64,000 bases of DNA from the NCBI RefSeq assembly GCF_001029445.1, contig NZ_LDOT01000007.1, positions 62,001-126,000 on the forward strand. The letters are read 5' to 3'. Below the pieces are notes generated by a model, which was not told the origin of the DNA, did no database searches, and was given only the letters and a program-made list of their open reading frames with translations. Shown here piece by piece: positions 33,073 through 42,577 of this stretch (positions within the stretch are counted from its first letter, which is position 1; each line of letters starts with the position of its first letter). This DNA comes from Photobacterium aquae. Lineage in GTDB: Bacteria; Pseudomonadota; Gammaproteobacteria; Enterobacterales; Vibrionaceae. Position numbers and translations under genes: made by a program.

Positions 33073-33288
33073 CTAGCAATCCTTTATTTTCCACACGCCA
33101 TTTTTCACAACTAGGGCTGAATGATATACCTTATGTTGGCATTTTGGGCATACCGATGAAGAACACTTGTCAATATACTCTTCATCGAAATCATCCAGGT
33201 CTAAATTCACCGAACCACGCATCCAATCTTGGTATATTGTTCCGCACTTTTCACACACAACTTCAATATCTTCAATTGGCATACTCAT
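33073..33288 (-). CDS. Small zinc-ribbon-like protein
   Basis: A 71-residue acidic protein with two CxxC pairs, VVCEKCGTIY near residue 11 and SVCPKCQHKVY near residue 45, which should bind one zinc ion. The ATG at 33288 has AAGGA upstream. It lies between the ADP-ribosylglycohydrolase and OGFr-domain genes in one probable operon. Such ribbons usually mediate protein or nucleic acid contacts. I cannot assign a family. Confidence 0.7.
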   Translation of the reverse strand: MSMPIEDIEVVCEKCGTIYQDWMRGSVNLDLDDFDEEYIDKCSSSVCPKCQHKVYHSALVVKNGVWKIKDC

Positions 33289-33323
33289 GCTTATTTTCCT
33301 TTTCTTTTATTTAATAGCCCAAT

Positions 33324-34586
33324 TTAGGCAACTAATTCTTCTAATCTATCAAGGCAGGCACTTACGGCACCGTTGGCAACCGAGTCTTCTATCAAACCAT
33401 CCATAAATCGCTCCCGTCGAACCAAGCTAATGAGCCAGCACAGTGACTGCCGCATTGTTGCGTCGGCAAACCATACTGAAGGAGGGAGATCGTCATACCA
33501 AGGCTTACTTGCAAAAATCTCATCGTAATTAATTTGGTCTATCATCAAATCATAGTGATACACCAGCCCATAAATATTAACCCGACCAACGTCACCCAAG
33601 TCGATTTGACGCTTCACCTCACTAATAAACCCCTTGATATGCGCACGTTTGGGGCGACGCATTAGCCACAACGCGATATCTTCAATATGATGTCGCCATG
33701 CTAATTTCTGCCGCCAATGCACGGGGATGGCCGCTCCGCCATAATAGGCGCCCGCCAACTGCCCATAAATGGCAGCCGTAGTATCGGCATCCTCACCCAA
33801 ATTAGCGGCAAGCAAGGCGCCTTGCTCAAAACTCGTGCTGTGGGCAAAACACCATAGCGCCGCTTCCAAAGAGGCAACCACAAAACCAGAGCCATGAATG
33901 CCATCACGCGTTTTATCGATATAGCTCCCTTGCGCGATATAACAGATATCTGAATGACAGTCCGGCCTCAATGCAAAATAATCCGCCAATGCATGTGCTA
34001 AAAACATCTGCGGGCTTTGTTCATCCGTGGTATTAAGCAATCGGTGAATAAGCATTGTCATTAACTCACACGCTTGAACACAACGACTTTCACCATGTGT
34101 TGTACGGCTACTTTCCGCCGCCGCTTCCATCGCCACCGATACGCACTGATCCCGATAAAACAAGGCCAAAGGTGCGATGCGCATCAAACTACCATTTCCG
34201 GCACTGTACTCATCCGTGACGCCACTGTATGCCTTACCGGTCACTTGATGCCTTACAAGCGCATTACGTACTGTATTACCAATATCAAAACAGCGCCCCG
34301 TACATGAGTTCTCGCCGTGCTGGTACCAGCGGGTATAACGCTCTAGCTGATCCTTGAGGTCATTCCCCCCCTTCTCGATCAAACTATCCGCAAGGCATAG
34401 CATCATCGCCGTGTCATCTGTCCATTCGCCGGGGTTTAATCCAAAAGGGCCACCACCGACAATATCGGTCAAAGGGCTATAGCTATCCTTAGGTTTAAAC
34501 TCCAACGTCGTCCCCAAAGCATCACCACATGCCAGCCCAAGAAGCGCACCTCGTCCCGCCAATAACATCTTTTCTTCTTTTAGCAT
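33324..34586 (-). CDS. ADP-ribosylglycohydrolase-family protein with C-terminal extra domain
   Basis: A 420-residue protein. Residues about 5-300 are an ADP-ribosylglycohydrolase (DraG/ARH) domain, which removes ADP-ribose from proteins or small molecules using two magnesium ions: GLACGDALGTTLEF, the metal site GEWTDDTAMMLCL and the second metal site GEDADTTAAIYGQLAGAYYG. Residues about 315-420 form an extra domain (RVNIYGLVYHYDLM; RRERFMDGLIEDSVANG) resembling DUF6508, which I recall with moderate confidence. The start is uncertain (ATG at 34586 or 34568; TTG at 34604). It leads an operon with zinc-ribbon and OGFr genes. The target is unknown. Confidence 0.88.
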   Translation of the reverse strand: MLKEEKMLLAGRGALLGLACGDALGTTLEFKPKDSYSPLTDIVGGGPFGLNPGEWTDDTAMMLCLADSLIEKGGNDLKDQLERYTRWYQHGENSCTGRCFDIGNTVRNALVRHQVTGKAYSGVTDEYSAGNGSLMRIAPLALFYRDQCVSVAMEAAAESSRTTHGESRCVQACELMTMLIHRLLNTTDEQSPQMFLAHALADYFALRPDCHSDICYIAQGSYIDKTRDGIHGSGFVVASLEAALWCFAHSTSFEQGALLAANLGEDADTTAAIYGQLAGAYYGGAAIPVHWRQKLAWRHHIEDIALWLMRRPKRAHIKGFISEVKRQIDLGDVGRVNIYGLVYHYDLMIDQINYDEIFASKPWYDDLPPSVWFADATMRQSLCWLISLVRRERFMDGLIEDSVANGAVSACLDRLEELVA

Positions 34587-34956
34587 CTTGCCATTCCAAG
34601 CCAAAATCTCTCATCAATGCTGGCGACAAATGACACAGCACTATACTCACTACTGAATAGTCCAGCTCAGACAATTGTACTACTCATTTTGAGTACATTG
34701 GATTTAATAAGCTTACGATTTATGGATTCCACCAATAATTTTATCCCCCTCCGCTGAATACATAATCATCATCAGAGCCCTGTAAAAAAGCCGATCACCG
34801 CCAAAACATTTTATGTATCACACCCAGTAGGTTACACTTCACAACAAGTCTGCAAGTTACGGCAAAGCCACGGCTATCGTTTTCTTGCCCTATTTGAATT
34901 CCGCCAGCTACGCATTGGTTAACCCCATGTGGGCGAGCAAGCATAGAGTTTTACCC
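34587..34956. other. Divergent promoter region upstream of ADP-ribosylglycohydrolase and ylqF genes
   Basis: About 370 bp without a gene. It contains an inverted repeat TACTCA-TTT-TGAGTA at 34681-34695, about 95 bp upstream of the ADP-ribosylglycohydrolase start, flanked by GTAC on the left and extending to AC on the right. This is operator-like in size. I see no RNA family and no additional reading frame with a ribosome-binding site. Confidence 0.35.
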
Positions 34957-35904
34957 ATGAGTAACACAATCCAGTGGTTTCCGGGCCACATGCACAAAGC
35001 CCGTAAAGAGATCGAAGAAGTCCTGCCGAAAATCGATGTGATCATCGAGGTACTGGATGCCCGCATTCCGTTCAGCAGTGAAAACCCGCTGATCAAAACC
35101 TTCCGTGAAAAGAACAACAAGCCCGTTGTGAAGGTATTGAATAAACGTGATCTGGCTGATCCTGAAATGACCCAACTGTGGATCGAGCACCTTGAGAAAG
35201 AGCAAGGTGTAAAAGCGATGGCGATCACCACGGAAAACATCAACGAAGTCCACAAGATCACCGAGCTTTGTCGTAAACTGGCCCCTAACCGCGAAGAAAT
35301 GGGCAAAAACATTCGCACCATGATCATGGGGATCCCTAACGTCGGTAAATCCACCATCATCAATACCCTAGCTGGCCGTGCAGTTGCTGTAACCGGTAAC
35401 CAGCCAGCGGTAACACGTCAGCAGCAGCGCATTAACCTGCAAAACGGTATCGTGCTGTCGGATACCCCGGGAATTTTGTGGCCGAAAGTGGAAAACCCAC
35501 ACAGTGGTTTCCGCCTTGCCGCTACCGGTGCCGTCAAAGACACGGCAATGGACTACATCGATGTCGCATTCTTTACTGTTGAATATCTGGCACAGGCATA
35601 CCCTGAACTGCTGAAAGCACGTTACGATATCGACGAAATGCCAGAATCCGAAATCGAAATGATGGAAGAAATTGGCCGTAAGCGCGGCTGTCTGAAATCT
35701 GGCGGCCGCGTGGATCTGCACAAAGCGTCCGAGATCCTAATCAACGAACTGCGTAACGGCACTCTTGGCAATATCACGATGGAACGCCCAGAAATGATCA
35801 CCCAAGAACTTATCGATGTAGCTATTGAAGCCGAGCGCAAGGCCGAGGAAAAAGCCAAAGTAAAAGAAGAACGCCGCAAGCGTTACCTTCGCAACAAACG
35901 TTAA
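34957..35904 (+). CDS. ylqF: Ribosome biogenesis GTPase YlqF/RbgA
   Basis: A 315-residue circularly permuted GTPase needed for late assembly of the large ribosomal subunit in Bacillus; the role in this family is assumed similar. The permuted order is visible: G4 NKRD at 62-65 comes before G1 GIPNVGKS at 125-132 and G3 DTPG near 172. The start IQWFPGHMHKAR is the family signature with the His that replaces the usual catalytic Gln. The ATG at 34957 is preferred over an extension to 34885. The C-terminal basic tail (KVKEERRKRYLRNKR) should contact rRNA. A terminator follows. Confidence 0.93.
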   Translation: MSNTIQWFPGHMHKARKEIEEVLPKIDVIIEVLDARIPFSSENPLIKTFREKNNKPVVKVLNKRDLADPEMTQLWIEHLEKEQGVKAMAITTENINEVHKITELCRKLAPNREEMGKNIRTMIMGIPNVGKSTIINTLAGRAVAVTGNQPAVTRQQQRINLQNGIVLSDTPGILWPKVENPHSGFRLAATGAVKDTAMDYIDVAFFTVEYLAQAYPELLKARYDIDEMPESEIEMMEEIGRKRGCLKSGGRVDLHKASEILINELRNGTLGNITMERPEMITQELIDVAIEAERKAEEKAKVKEERRKRYLRNKR

Positions 35905-35929
35905 TTGGTTGTCTATCCATTGCCTATCA

Positions 35930-35951
35930 AGCCACACTATCCAGTGTGGCT
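35930..35951 (+). terminator. Intrinsic terminator of ylqF
   Basis: AGCCACACT and AGTGTGGCT form a perfect stem around ATCC, followed by TTTCTTT. Confidence 0.85.
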
Positions 35952-36167
35952 TTTCTTTAGCTAATAACGTACAGCCTGAGTGTGAAATTTTTATTTATAA
36001 CAATCGCTTCTCATAAAATAACACTTTTCTTTCAAGCTTTTTTCGGCTCTATCTCTGATCACCAATTTACAGTGGTCGACATAAAAAGATAAGATTCAAG
36101 AAACTTATCAGCACACTGCTGGTCTGTATATAGCCTGTAACCATTACTCCTCCGCCAAGAGCCATAA

Positions 36168-36590
36168 ATGCAACTGAACAGACAACATATCAACAATACC
36201 AAAATCACCCTATGTCTGGTGCTGTTTGTGGTATTGCTCTGTTCAGGACAACATGCCGGTATACTGCAAAGCTGTAGTGATATGATGGCCCAAAACAGCG
36301 CCGAGCCCCCTGTTTTCAATTCTGCTCTGCCATCAGGAAGCGCAGCAACCCCACTTGCTGACATTACCTCGAAAGCACATGAAAACACCGAGGATGGCTC
36401 AGGCTGTTCACTGGCGGAAAAACTGCTTCAGCATCATCAGCAGCAAGTTTCCCAAGCTATTGTCTGCTCAATGCTCCTGCTGCTGGTTATTGCGATCATA
36501 GCAAGCCCTGCCCTGTCGTTTCCAATCACCACCGAGCCCATAGCCCCCTCACGACGGCGACACTTAACCTTGTGTGTCTTCAGAGAATAA
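36168..36590 (+). CDS. Small membrane protein upstream of scsB
   Basis: A 140-residue protein with two hydrophobic segments, about 13-28 and 95-117, and a polar, probably periplasmic, loop between them. It occupies the place that ScsA has in Salmonella scsABCD, but I see no clear similarity. It also resembles DUF2946-type small proteins often found with copper-resistance genes. It precedes scsB by about 80 bp in the same direction, so a shared transcript is likely. Function is inferred from position only. Confidence 0.55.
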   Translation: MQLNRQHINNTKITLCLVLFVVLLCSGQHAGILQSCSDMMAQNSAEPPVFNSALPSGSAATPLADITSKAHENTEDGSGCSLAEKLLQHHQQQVSQAIVCSMLLLLVIAIIASPALSFPITTEPIAPSRRRHLTLCVFRE

Positions 36591-36668
36591 AAAGCAACGC
36601 CCCTCGACTCAGTACCATATGCTTTCTCAGTGAGAAGGCCCGCTATTGCTTTTTTCGGAGATACTCCA

Positions 36669-38771
36669 TTGAACACATCGAACCACTGGCGATTAACGCT
36701 TTCCGCCATGATCATTATTTTGGTCGGCCTGCTGCTACCACTGGCCACCCAAGCCGCGACATATTCTACTGGTTGGTTGCAAAACCCGGATCATCCGCCC
36801 ATCCAGCTAAGGTACATGCTTACCGGTCAACACGATACTAAGACAAAAACAGTAGAAGCCCTGCTCGAAGTCAAGCTAGAGGGTGACTGGAAAACCTACT
36901 GGCGCAGCCCCGGCGAAGGCGGTGTCGCCCCTTCTATCAATTGGGACCTATCCACCAACTTGAACCATGCTGACTGGTTCTGGCCAATGCCAGAACGCCA
37001 TCATTTCCTTGGTGTGGAAACCCTTGGCTACAAGCACCGTATTATATTCCCAATGACACTGCACATTGATGATATGGCAAAGCCTGTTTTTCTATCGGGC
37101 AAACTCACCATGTCATCGTGTACCAATATTTGCGTCCTGACCCACTACGACATCTCGCTCGGTTTCCAACCCAGCCAACTCACGCTGGATGAGCCGGCCA
37201 TGCACCTCTACAACCAGGGCATGGGGCAAGTGCCCAAGGCACAACCTAGTGTCAACGTTGAGGCCCTGTCATGGGACGCCAACGCGCAAGAGCTCACTAT
37301 CGTCGCCAACAACCAACTTGGTTGGCATGCTCCTGATCTATTCGTCGACGCCAACGACAAAGAAATGGGATCCGTCTCATTCCAAACCCCAAGCATCACG
37401 GTTGATGGTCAGCAACTGCTGGCAACAATGAAAGCCAGTAGTTGGTTCGGTATTCCGGACTTACTCGGCAAATCGTTAAATATCACTTTCAGCGACAACG
37501 GATTTAGCGCAGAGGAAACCGCCGTTGCCAATGATCTACCCATCACACAGAAACACTCAAGCACTCTGGCAGAAACCATCGCTCTGGCACTGTTGGGCGG
37601 CCTCATCCTCAATATTATGCCGTGTGTACTGCCGGTTCTTGGTATGAAACTAAGCAGTGTTATCGCCGTTCAAGGATTGGCAAAGCGCCAGATACGCCTG
37701 CAATTTATCGCTTCAGCAGCCGGTATCCTGTTTTCGTTTTGGCTTCTCGCTGCATTTCTCGCCCTGCTAAAAATATCCGGGCAGGCACTTGGCTGGGGCA
37801 TCCAGTTTCAAAGCCCATATTTTATCGGGGCAATGGTCATGGTGACTGCGGTATTTGCAGCCAACATGTTAGGGTTATTCGAAATAAGCCTGCCTAGCCG
37901 CTCTACGACTTGGCTGGCAAGCAAAGGCGATAATTCCTATCTTGGGCACTTCATCCAAGGCATGTTCGCCACCCTACTGGCAACCCCTTGCAGCGCACCA
38001 TTTCTCGGCACGGCAGTTGCCGCTGCCCTGGGGGCAAATATCCTCACCCTGTTTACGATCTTCACCGCACTGGCCATCGGCATGGCGTCCCCTTGGCTGA
38101 TCATCGCCCTATTTCCGAGCCTAGCCAAGCAACTTCCCAAGCCCGGCAAGTGGATGGACTATGTCAAAACCCTGTTCGGACTGATGATGTTAGCCTCTAG
38201 CGTATGGCTGCTCAGTCTGTTGGGTAACTTTATCGGGACTTCATCTGTCGTGCTTTTGTCTATCACCCTTGCTACGACCCTGCTATGGCAGCTAGGCAGG
38301 AAGAGAGGAAGACAATCGGCAGTTCTGGCCTTGAGCGGATTGATTCTTGTTTCTGGCAGCGGCCTTATCGCAAGTAGTTTGATTACCGACCAATGGGCAA
38401 AGCCCCTACCTCAGGATCATGCATGGCAACCGCTCGATATCGATTCGATACACCAAGCGGTCAATGCCGGTAAAACCGTCTTTGTCGATGTCACTGCCGA
38501 CTGGTGCATCACCTGCAAGGTCAATAAAGTCAGTGTATTACTTCAAGATCCCGTCTTTTCGGCACTGGCGGACGACAATATCATCCGCATGCGAGGGGAC
38601 TGGACCAAACCGTCCCCTTATGTCACCCAATATTTACGCGCCAATGGCCGGTACGGTGTGCCGTTCAATATCGTCTACGGGCCATCCGCCCCACAAGGGA
38701 TCGCCCTGCCGGAACTTCTTACCAAGGAATCGGTAACCGACGCACTCAAACAGGCACAAGGAAAGCAATAA
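36669..38771 (+). CDS. scsB: DsbD-family protein-disulfide reductase ScsB
   Basis: A 700-residue inner-membrane protein that carries electrons from cytoplasmic thioredoxin to periplasmic thiols. The signal peptide (1-29, ending TQA) is followed by a periplasmic domain with a Cys pair at 151 and 155 (SSCTNICV), a membrane domain of about eight helices with the reactive cysteines in NIMPCVLPVLG and TPCSAPFLGTA, and a C-terminal thioredoxin domain with DWCITCKVN. The long N-terminal domain is typical of ScsB rather than DsbD. The TTG at 36669 has GGAG 8 nt upstream and gives a clean signal peptide; an earlier GTG at 36630 does not. The scsD start overlaps its stop (TAATG). Confidence 0.9.
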   Translation: MNTSNHWRLTLSAMIIILVGLLLPLATQAATYSTGWLQNPDHPPIQLRYMLTGQHDTKTKTVEALLEVKLEGDWKTYWRSPGEGGVAPSINWDLSTNLNHADWFWPMPERHHFLGVETLGYKHRIIFPMTLHIDDMAKPVFLSGKLTMSSCTNICVLTHYDISLGFQPSQLTLDEPAMHLYNQGMGQVPKAQPSVNVEALSWDANAQELTIVANNQLGWHAPDLFVDANDKEMGSVSFQTPSITVDGQQLLATMKASSWFGIPDLLGKSLNITFSDNGFSAEETAVANDLPITQKHSSTLAETIALALLGGLILNIMPCVLPVLGMKLSSVIAVQGLAKRQIRLQFIASAAGILFSFWLLAAFLALLKISGQALGWGIQFQSPYFIGAMVMVTAVFAANMLGLFEISLPSRSTTWLASKGDNSYLGHFIQGMFATLLATPCSAPFLGTAVAAALGANILTLFTIFTALAIGMASPWLIIALFPSLAKQLPKPGKWMDYVKTLFGLMMLASSVWLLSLLGNFIGTSSVVLLSITLATTLLWQLGRKRGRQSAVLALSGLILVSGSGLIASSLITDQWAKPLPQDHAWQPLDIDSIHQAVNAGKTVFVDVTADWCITCKVNKVSVLLQDPVFSALADDNIIRMRGDWTKPSPYVTQYLRANGRYGVPFNIVYGPSAPQGIALPELLTKESVTDALKQAQGKQ

Positions 38772-39292
38772 TGGCCACTAAGACTCGCAGCGCAAGAAAG
38801 ATACGGAATTGGCTGGGCGAAGCCATAAAAATACTGGGGTTCATCATGGTACTCACCACCGGACTCGACTATTGGCGGGATAAAGATATCGCCACAGGCA
38901 TCCCCCCGCAAATGGAAGGCAAAACGACCACCGGTGAATTCATTGACGTTACCGCCCTCAGCCAACAGCAGCCTGTTGTGTTGTATTTCTGGGCAACATG
39001 GTGCCCAATATGCAAATTTGTCAGCCCTGGGGTCAATTGGCTGAGCGAGGACGTTACTACGGTTTCTGTGGCATCGACATCGGGCTATGACCGTACGCTC
39101 AATGCCTACCGTCACCACCATGACTTTCAATTTCCCGTCATCAACGACCAAGCAGGGCATCTCACCCAGCAATGGGGGATCAATGTGTTTCCTACCGTTG
39201 TTATTCTTTACCAAGGTGAAATAAAAAGCCTTACAACGGGCTTTACCACCCCTATGGGGATTTGGCTAAGAACCCAGTTAGCATACCTCTAA
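38771..39292 (+). CDS. scsD: Thioredoxin-like periplasmic membrane-anchored oxidoreductase ScsD
   Basis: A 173-residue TlpA/DsbE-like protein with one N-terminal membrane helix (about 18-34) and a periplasmic thioredoxin domain. The active site is ATWCPICKF (C78, C81) and the cis-Pro is in INVFPTVVIL. It should receive electrons from ScsB, whose gene overlaps it by one base. The usual operon partner scsC, a soluble DsbA/DsbC-like protein, is absent here. The pathway protects against copper and oxidative stress in Salmonella and Caulobacter. Confidence 0.9.
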   Translation: MATKTRSARKIRNWLGEAIKILGFIMVLTTGLDYWRDKDIATGIPPQMEGKTTTGEFIDVTALSQQQPVVLYFWATWCPICKFVSPGVNWLSEDVTTVSVASTSGYDRTLNAYRHHHDFQFPVINDQAGHLTQQWGINVFPTVVILYQGEIKSLTTGFTTPMGIWLRTQLAYL

Positions 39293-39330
39293 AAAAATAA
39301 GCCCGCCCCTGAAACCAAGGGCGGGCTATT
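39293..39330. terminator. Bidirectional terminator after scsD
   Basis: AGCCCGCCC (39300-39308) pairs with GGGCGGGCT (39319-39327). The A7 tract before the stem gives a T tract on the minus strand, so it serves the convergent YbaK-like gene; the rightward T tract is weak. Confidence 0.75.
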
Positions 39331-39376
39331 CGTATTCTCACTCACTTGTCGGAAGGTCGCGACCGGTCAATTCTCG

Positions 39377-39895
39377 TCACTCCCACTCCCAATGGCGTCC
39401 ATCATGGGCTTGGGTAAACAACATCCGAAATCCGCTAATTTCCTTGTGATCAATATCATTCATCAACTTGTTAAATTGCGTCTTATCGATATGGATCAGG
39501 TTTTCATGGTCACCCGACTCAATATAGAGATCGTCTTGAGCGAACAGCATCTCATCCACCAGCATATTCACCCCATACGCCTGACCTAATGGCGGCACGG
39601 CGCCGGGCTCACAATCTTGGAATACCTTACTCAATTCATGCTCACCAATAAGATAAAACGGCCGTCCCATCATTCGACTGACCTTGTCAATCAATACCCG
39701 TCGATTTGACGGAACAACGGCCATCAACAACTCGCCCTTCTGATCCTTAAGCATAACGGCTTTGGCTACCTGCGCAGTAGGTACATGTGCCGATACCGCT
39801 GAGCTAAACGATGTATCCGTGTGCCGATGGTGTGTCACATCAAAATCGATATTGTGGCTATTGAGAAACTGCCCAACTGTCAATGCCATACCCAT
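39377..39895 (-). CDS. YbaK/EbsC-type aminoacyl-tRNA deacylase
   Basis: A 172-residue protein of the YbaK/ProX superfamily, which hydrolyses mis-charged aminoacyl-tRNAs. Visible segments are HTDTSFSSAVSAHVP, the VAKAVMLKD strand with the conserved Lys near residue 45, and the DCEPGAVPPLG loop near 94. The size and this loop (GxxxPxG) fit a stand-alone trans-editing factor. The ATG at 39895 has a near-perfect ribosome-binding site, AGGAGGTGATC. The specific tRNA (Pro, Ala or other) is not evident. Confidence 0.87.
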   Translation of the reverse strand: MGMALTVGQFLNSHNIDFDVTHHRHTDTSFSSAVSAHVPTAQVAKAVMLKDQKGELLMAVVPSNRRVLIDKVSRMMGRPFYLIGEHELSKVFQDCEPGAVPPLGQAYGVNMLVDEMLFAQDDLYIESGDHENLIHIDKTQFNKLMNDIDHKEISGFRMLFTQAHDGRHWEWE

Positions 39896-40012
39896 AGATC
39901 ACCTCCTAGTTAGCTCGGCAGATACAATACCGCCGACTAAATGGGTATACCTAGTATGAGCAAAGATGGGCGATCTCGCGAATACTCAAAACCACGACAA
40001 AATTTGAATATA

Positions 40013-40525
40013 TTAAAGCCGGCGTGCCTGCCAATAAACACTCCGCCAGTAAGGATTTTTCAAGCTTGAAATAATGACTCCCTGAGAAGTAGAGGCATGA
40101 AGAAATTGTGCATCCCCCAGATAAATACCCACATGACGCAACGATCGCCCTGTTTTGAAAAAGACCAAATCACCATGCTTTAGCTTATCAATCGCGACCC
40201 ATTGCCCTTGTTTGGACTGATCCTCAGTCGTTCGCGGCAAATCATGCTTGAAAAGTTCAAGTACACCTTTTTGAACAAATGCAGAGCAATCAATCCCTGC
40301 TCTGGTCGTTCCCCCCAAACGATAAGGAGCTCCACGCCAATAACGATAGAAATTATCTAAATTTGAACGTCCCTCCAAAGGTACGCTCAAGGGAATAAAA
40401 TCATAGCGTTTCGCAGTGACACCTTGTGAAGAGAGATCCGTGGCATTCTGAGATGAGTTATCGGGCGTCGATGAACAACCGGCTAGCAACACGATGACTA
40501 CAATGGGGGAAAATCTTCTTATCAC
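40013..40525 (-). CDS. NlpC/P60-family lipoprotein peptidase
   Basis: A 170-residue lipoprotein (lipobox LLAGC at residues 13-17) with a C-terminal NlpC/P60 domain that cleaves peptidoglycan stem-peptide cross-links or D,L bonds. The catalytic triad is C80 in GIDCSAFVQ, H131 in RHVGIYLG and H143 in FLHAST. It resembles E. coli NlpC/MepS. The GTG at 40525 is proposed, with AGGA 8 nt upstream; a TTG two codons earlier is possible. It stands alone on the minus strand and is probably anchored in the outer membrane. Confidence 0.92.
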   Translation of the reverse strand: MIRRFSPIVVIVLLAGCSSTPDNSSQNATDLSSQGVTAKRYDFIPLSVPLEGRSNLDNFYRYWRGAPYRLGGTTRAGIDCSAFVQKGVLELFKHDLPRTTEDQSKQGQWVAIDKLKHGDLVFFKTGRSLRHVGIYLGDAQFLHASTSQGVIISSLKNPYWRSVYWQARRL

Positions 40526-40673
40526 TGTCAATTCCTGCTCCAGTACTCACCTGCCGGCCTCAATGCTCAGACATTTTTGTGGTACTTTTATTCCTAAAAG
40601 GGATAGTAGCAACCATTCAAAACCACAGCCAGTACTGAGAAGAATTTTGACATTCACTGGTGGAAAATCATTC

Positions 40674-40706
40674 AAAAAAATGGCTGACCATCGCACCGGT
40701 CAGCCA
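40674..40706 (-). terminator. Terminator of the amidohydrolase transcript
   Basis: On the minus strand TGGCTGACC pairs with GGTCAGCCA, followed by seven T. It is 210 bp after the amidohydrolase stop, leaving a long 3' region in which I see no gene. Confidence 0.75.
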
Positions 40707-40915
40707 TGAAACTCCACACAACAGAAGAGATAGAAACTCGTATTCACAAAAAAGGGCAAACAAACGAGTTTATCTATCGGGTCTATTTATCGCCTTATTG
40801 CGTTATTATATCCAGTTGTTTTTATTACCAATAATAACATGTGCGAACCACTTCACGCATTTTTTGAAAGCCCCAAATAGAAGTGGTTAATTCAGCCCAA
40901 ACCTAAACTGAACGC

Positions 40916-42577
40916 CTAGCCTCGATTCTCATCACGATAAGTAATTTCACCTTGCAACATAGTCATCAACACCTTTACCGATGCAATATCTTCAACTGCC
41001 AGCTTACTCAAATCTTGCTCTAGCAAAATCAAATCTGCTGACTTACCCAATACGATACTGCCGGTAATAGCATCAATCCCTAATGCCTTGGCCGGTTCAA
41101 TGGTATAACTGTCTATCGCTTTATTTACTGAAGCAATACCAAGTTGGTTATCAAGCATTGCTTCACTGATCCGGCGCAATGGCATAACCTGTTCATTACC
41201 ATAGCTTTCACTACTGAGTGAAACACTCACTCCTGCCGCATGCAAACGTCGCAATGATACCGGTCTTAGCCCCTGTTCGATCAAATTATCCCTAATCACC
41301 GGAATTTCATGGTGCTCTGCTTCGTAAAAAGTCGTCGCAACATCCAAACGTGCCAGCATACGTTCGGAATCGGGATGAATAAACTTCATATTGCTAAGGG
41401 TATACCGGCTGTCGTTATTCATATTCCTGACATTCTCCAGCGAATATAAAACCGCTTTTATCGCCTCATCTCCTTCTGCATGGAAAAATGCACCATAGCC
41501 AATTTCACTCAAACGCAGCAACCAGGCATTAAGCTCGGTAGGGGAGAAATAAAACAGCCCACTCGCCTCGCCATTCAAATAAGGAGGCTGATAACGCCCA
41601 GACACCCTCGCCGTTTTAAGGCCATAATTTCCATCAACCTGAACACTTACCTGATTGATGATAAGTCTGGATGTGAGTTCATTACGGAAAATCAACCTCA
41701 ATCCTTCTAACTGCTCGTTAATAGCTTTATATGGCGATAGGCGTGGCCGAACCGATACCCTTATTTTCAGTACGCCCTCATCATCGAGATGCTTCCAAAA
41801 GTTAATTCCCCCATAAAGCCAGAAATTTCCCGCATCACCAAGAGTTGTTACCCCATTGCTTTCCAGCGGCACTACCGACATTACATATTCTTCACTTAGA
41901 CCACACAACCGAACCCTGTGCGACCGCCACGCCTGCTCCATTGTCAACTCAGCCATCGCTCCAAGCATAACCCCTGTTGGCTCGTTGTTGTGATCTCGCA
42001 GTACCTTTCCGCCAACAGGATCGATGCTGTAGTTATTAATCATCATCAACTCAAAAGCTTTCGTGTTCGCCCAGACCAACGATGAATGCGGCTCTGCAAT
42101 CACGACTGGAACATCCGGAAAATACCGATCAAGCCACTGCCGCGGCGAATACGGCGAGAGATCCTTAAACAACAAGCCGGCACCATGCCCAATAAGCCAC
42201 TGCCCCTCCTCGAGTTTATCGACGACTTCACGGCAGACTTCTCGACCAAGCTCTCCTTTTTCAGGTTCTAACAAACAGGCAAAGCGAGAAAACACCACAT
42301 TATCAAGCAGGTGTCCGTGCAACTCGATAAATCCCGGATAGAGTGCTCGGCCATGCGCCCGGATATGTTGCGTGTCTTCTCCAATCAGTGACTGGGCATT
42401 ATCCATTGACCCCAAATAGGCAATTTTCCCTTGTTTTATCCCTACCACAGTTCCTGCAGGATGCTTATAAACCGAGCCTCCCGATATCAGTATATCGAGC
42501 GCTTGAGCTGAGGCCGCCAAAGGGGCAGATGTGGTTAACATCACCAATAGTACCCACATCATTAATCGTTTATTCAT
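40916..42577 (-). CDS. Exported amidohydrolase (YtcJ-like, amidohydrolase 3 family)
   Basis: A 553-residue metal-dependent hydrolase with a signal peptide (about 1-25, ending SAQA), so periplasmic. The N-terminal metal motif is GFIELHGHL (H-x-H) near residue 87, and further expected segments are FFHAEGDEAIKAVL near 365 and HPDSERMLARLD near 400, with the C-terminal GKSADLILLEQD returning to the small beta domain near 515. YtcJ-like enzymes act on amide or imine bonds of varied substrates; the real substrate cannot be inferred. It is a single-gene transcript with the terminator at 40674. Confidence 0.85.
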   Translation of the reverse strand: MNKRLMMWVLLVMLTTSAPLAASAQALDILISGGSVYKHPAGTVVGIKQGKIAYLGSMDNAQSLIGEDTQHIRAHGRALYPGFIELHGHLLDNVVFSRFACLLEPEKGELGREVCREVVDKLEEGQWLIGHGAGLLFKDLSPYSPRQWLDRYFPDVPVVIAEPHSSLVWANTKAFELMMINNYSIDPVGGKVLRDHNNEPTGVMLGAMAELTMEQAWRSHRVRLCGLSEEYVMSVVPLESNGVTTLGDAGNFWLYGGINFWKHLDDEGVLKIRVSVRPRLSPYKAINEQLEGLRLIFRNELTSRLIINQVSVQVDGNYGLKTARVSGRYQPPYLNGEASGLFYFSPTELNAWLLRLSEIGYGAFFHAEGDEAIKAVLYSLENVRNMNNDSRYTLSNMKFIHPDSERMLARLDVATTFYEAEHHEIPVIRDNLIEQGLRPVSLRRLHAAGVSVSLSSESYGNEQVMPLRRISEAMLDNQLGIASVNKAIDSYTIEPAKALGIDAITGSIVLGKSADLILLEQDLSKLAVEDIASVKVLMTMLQGEITYRDENRG

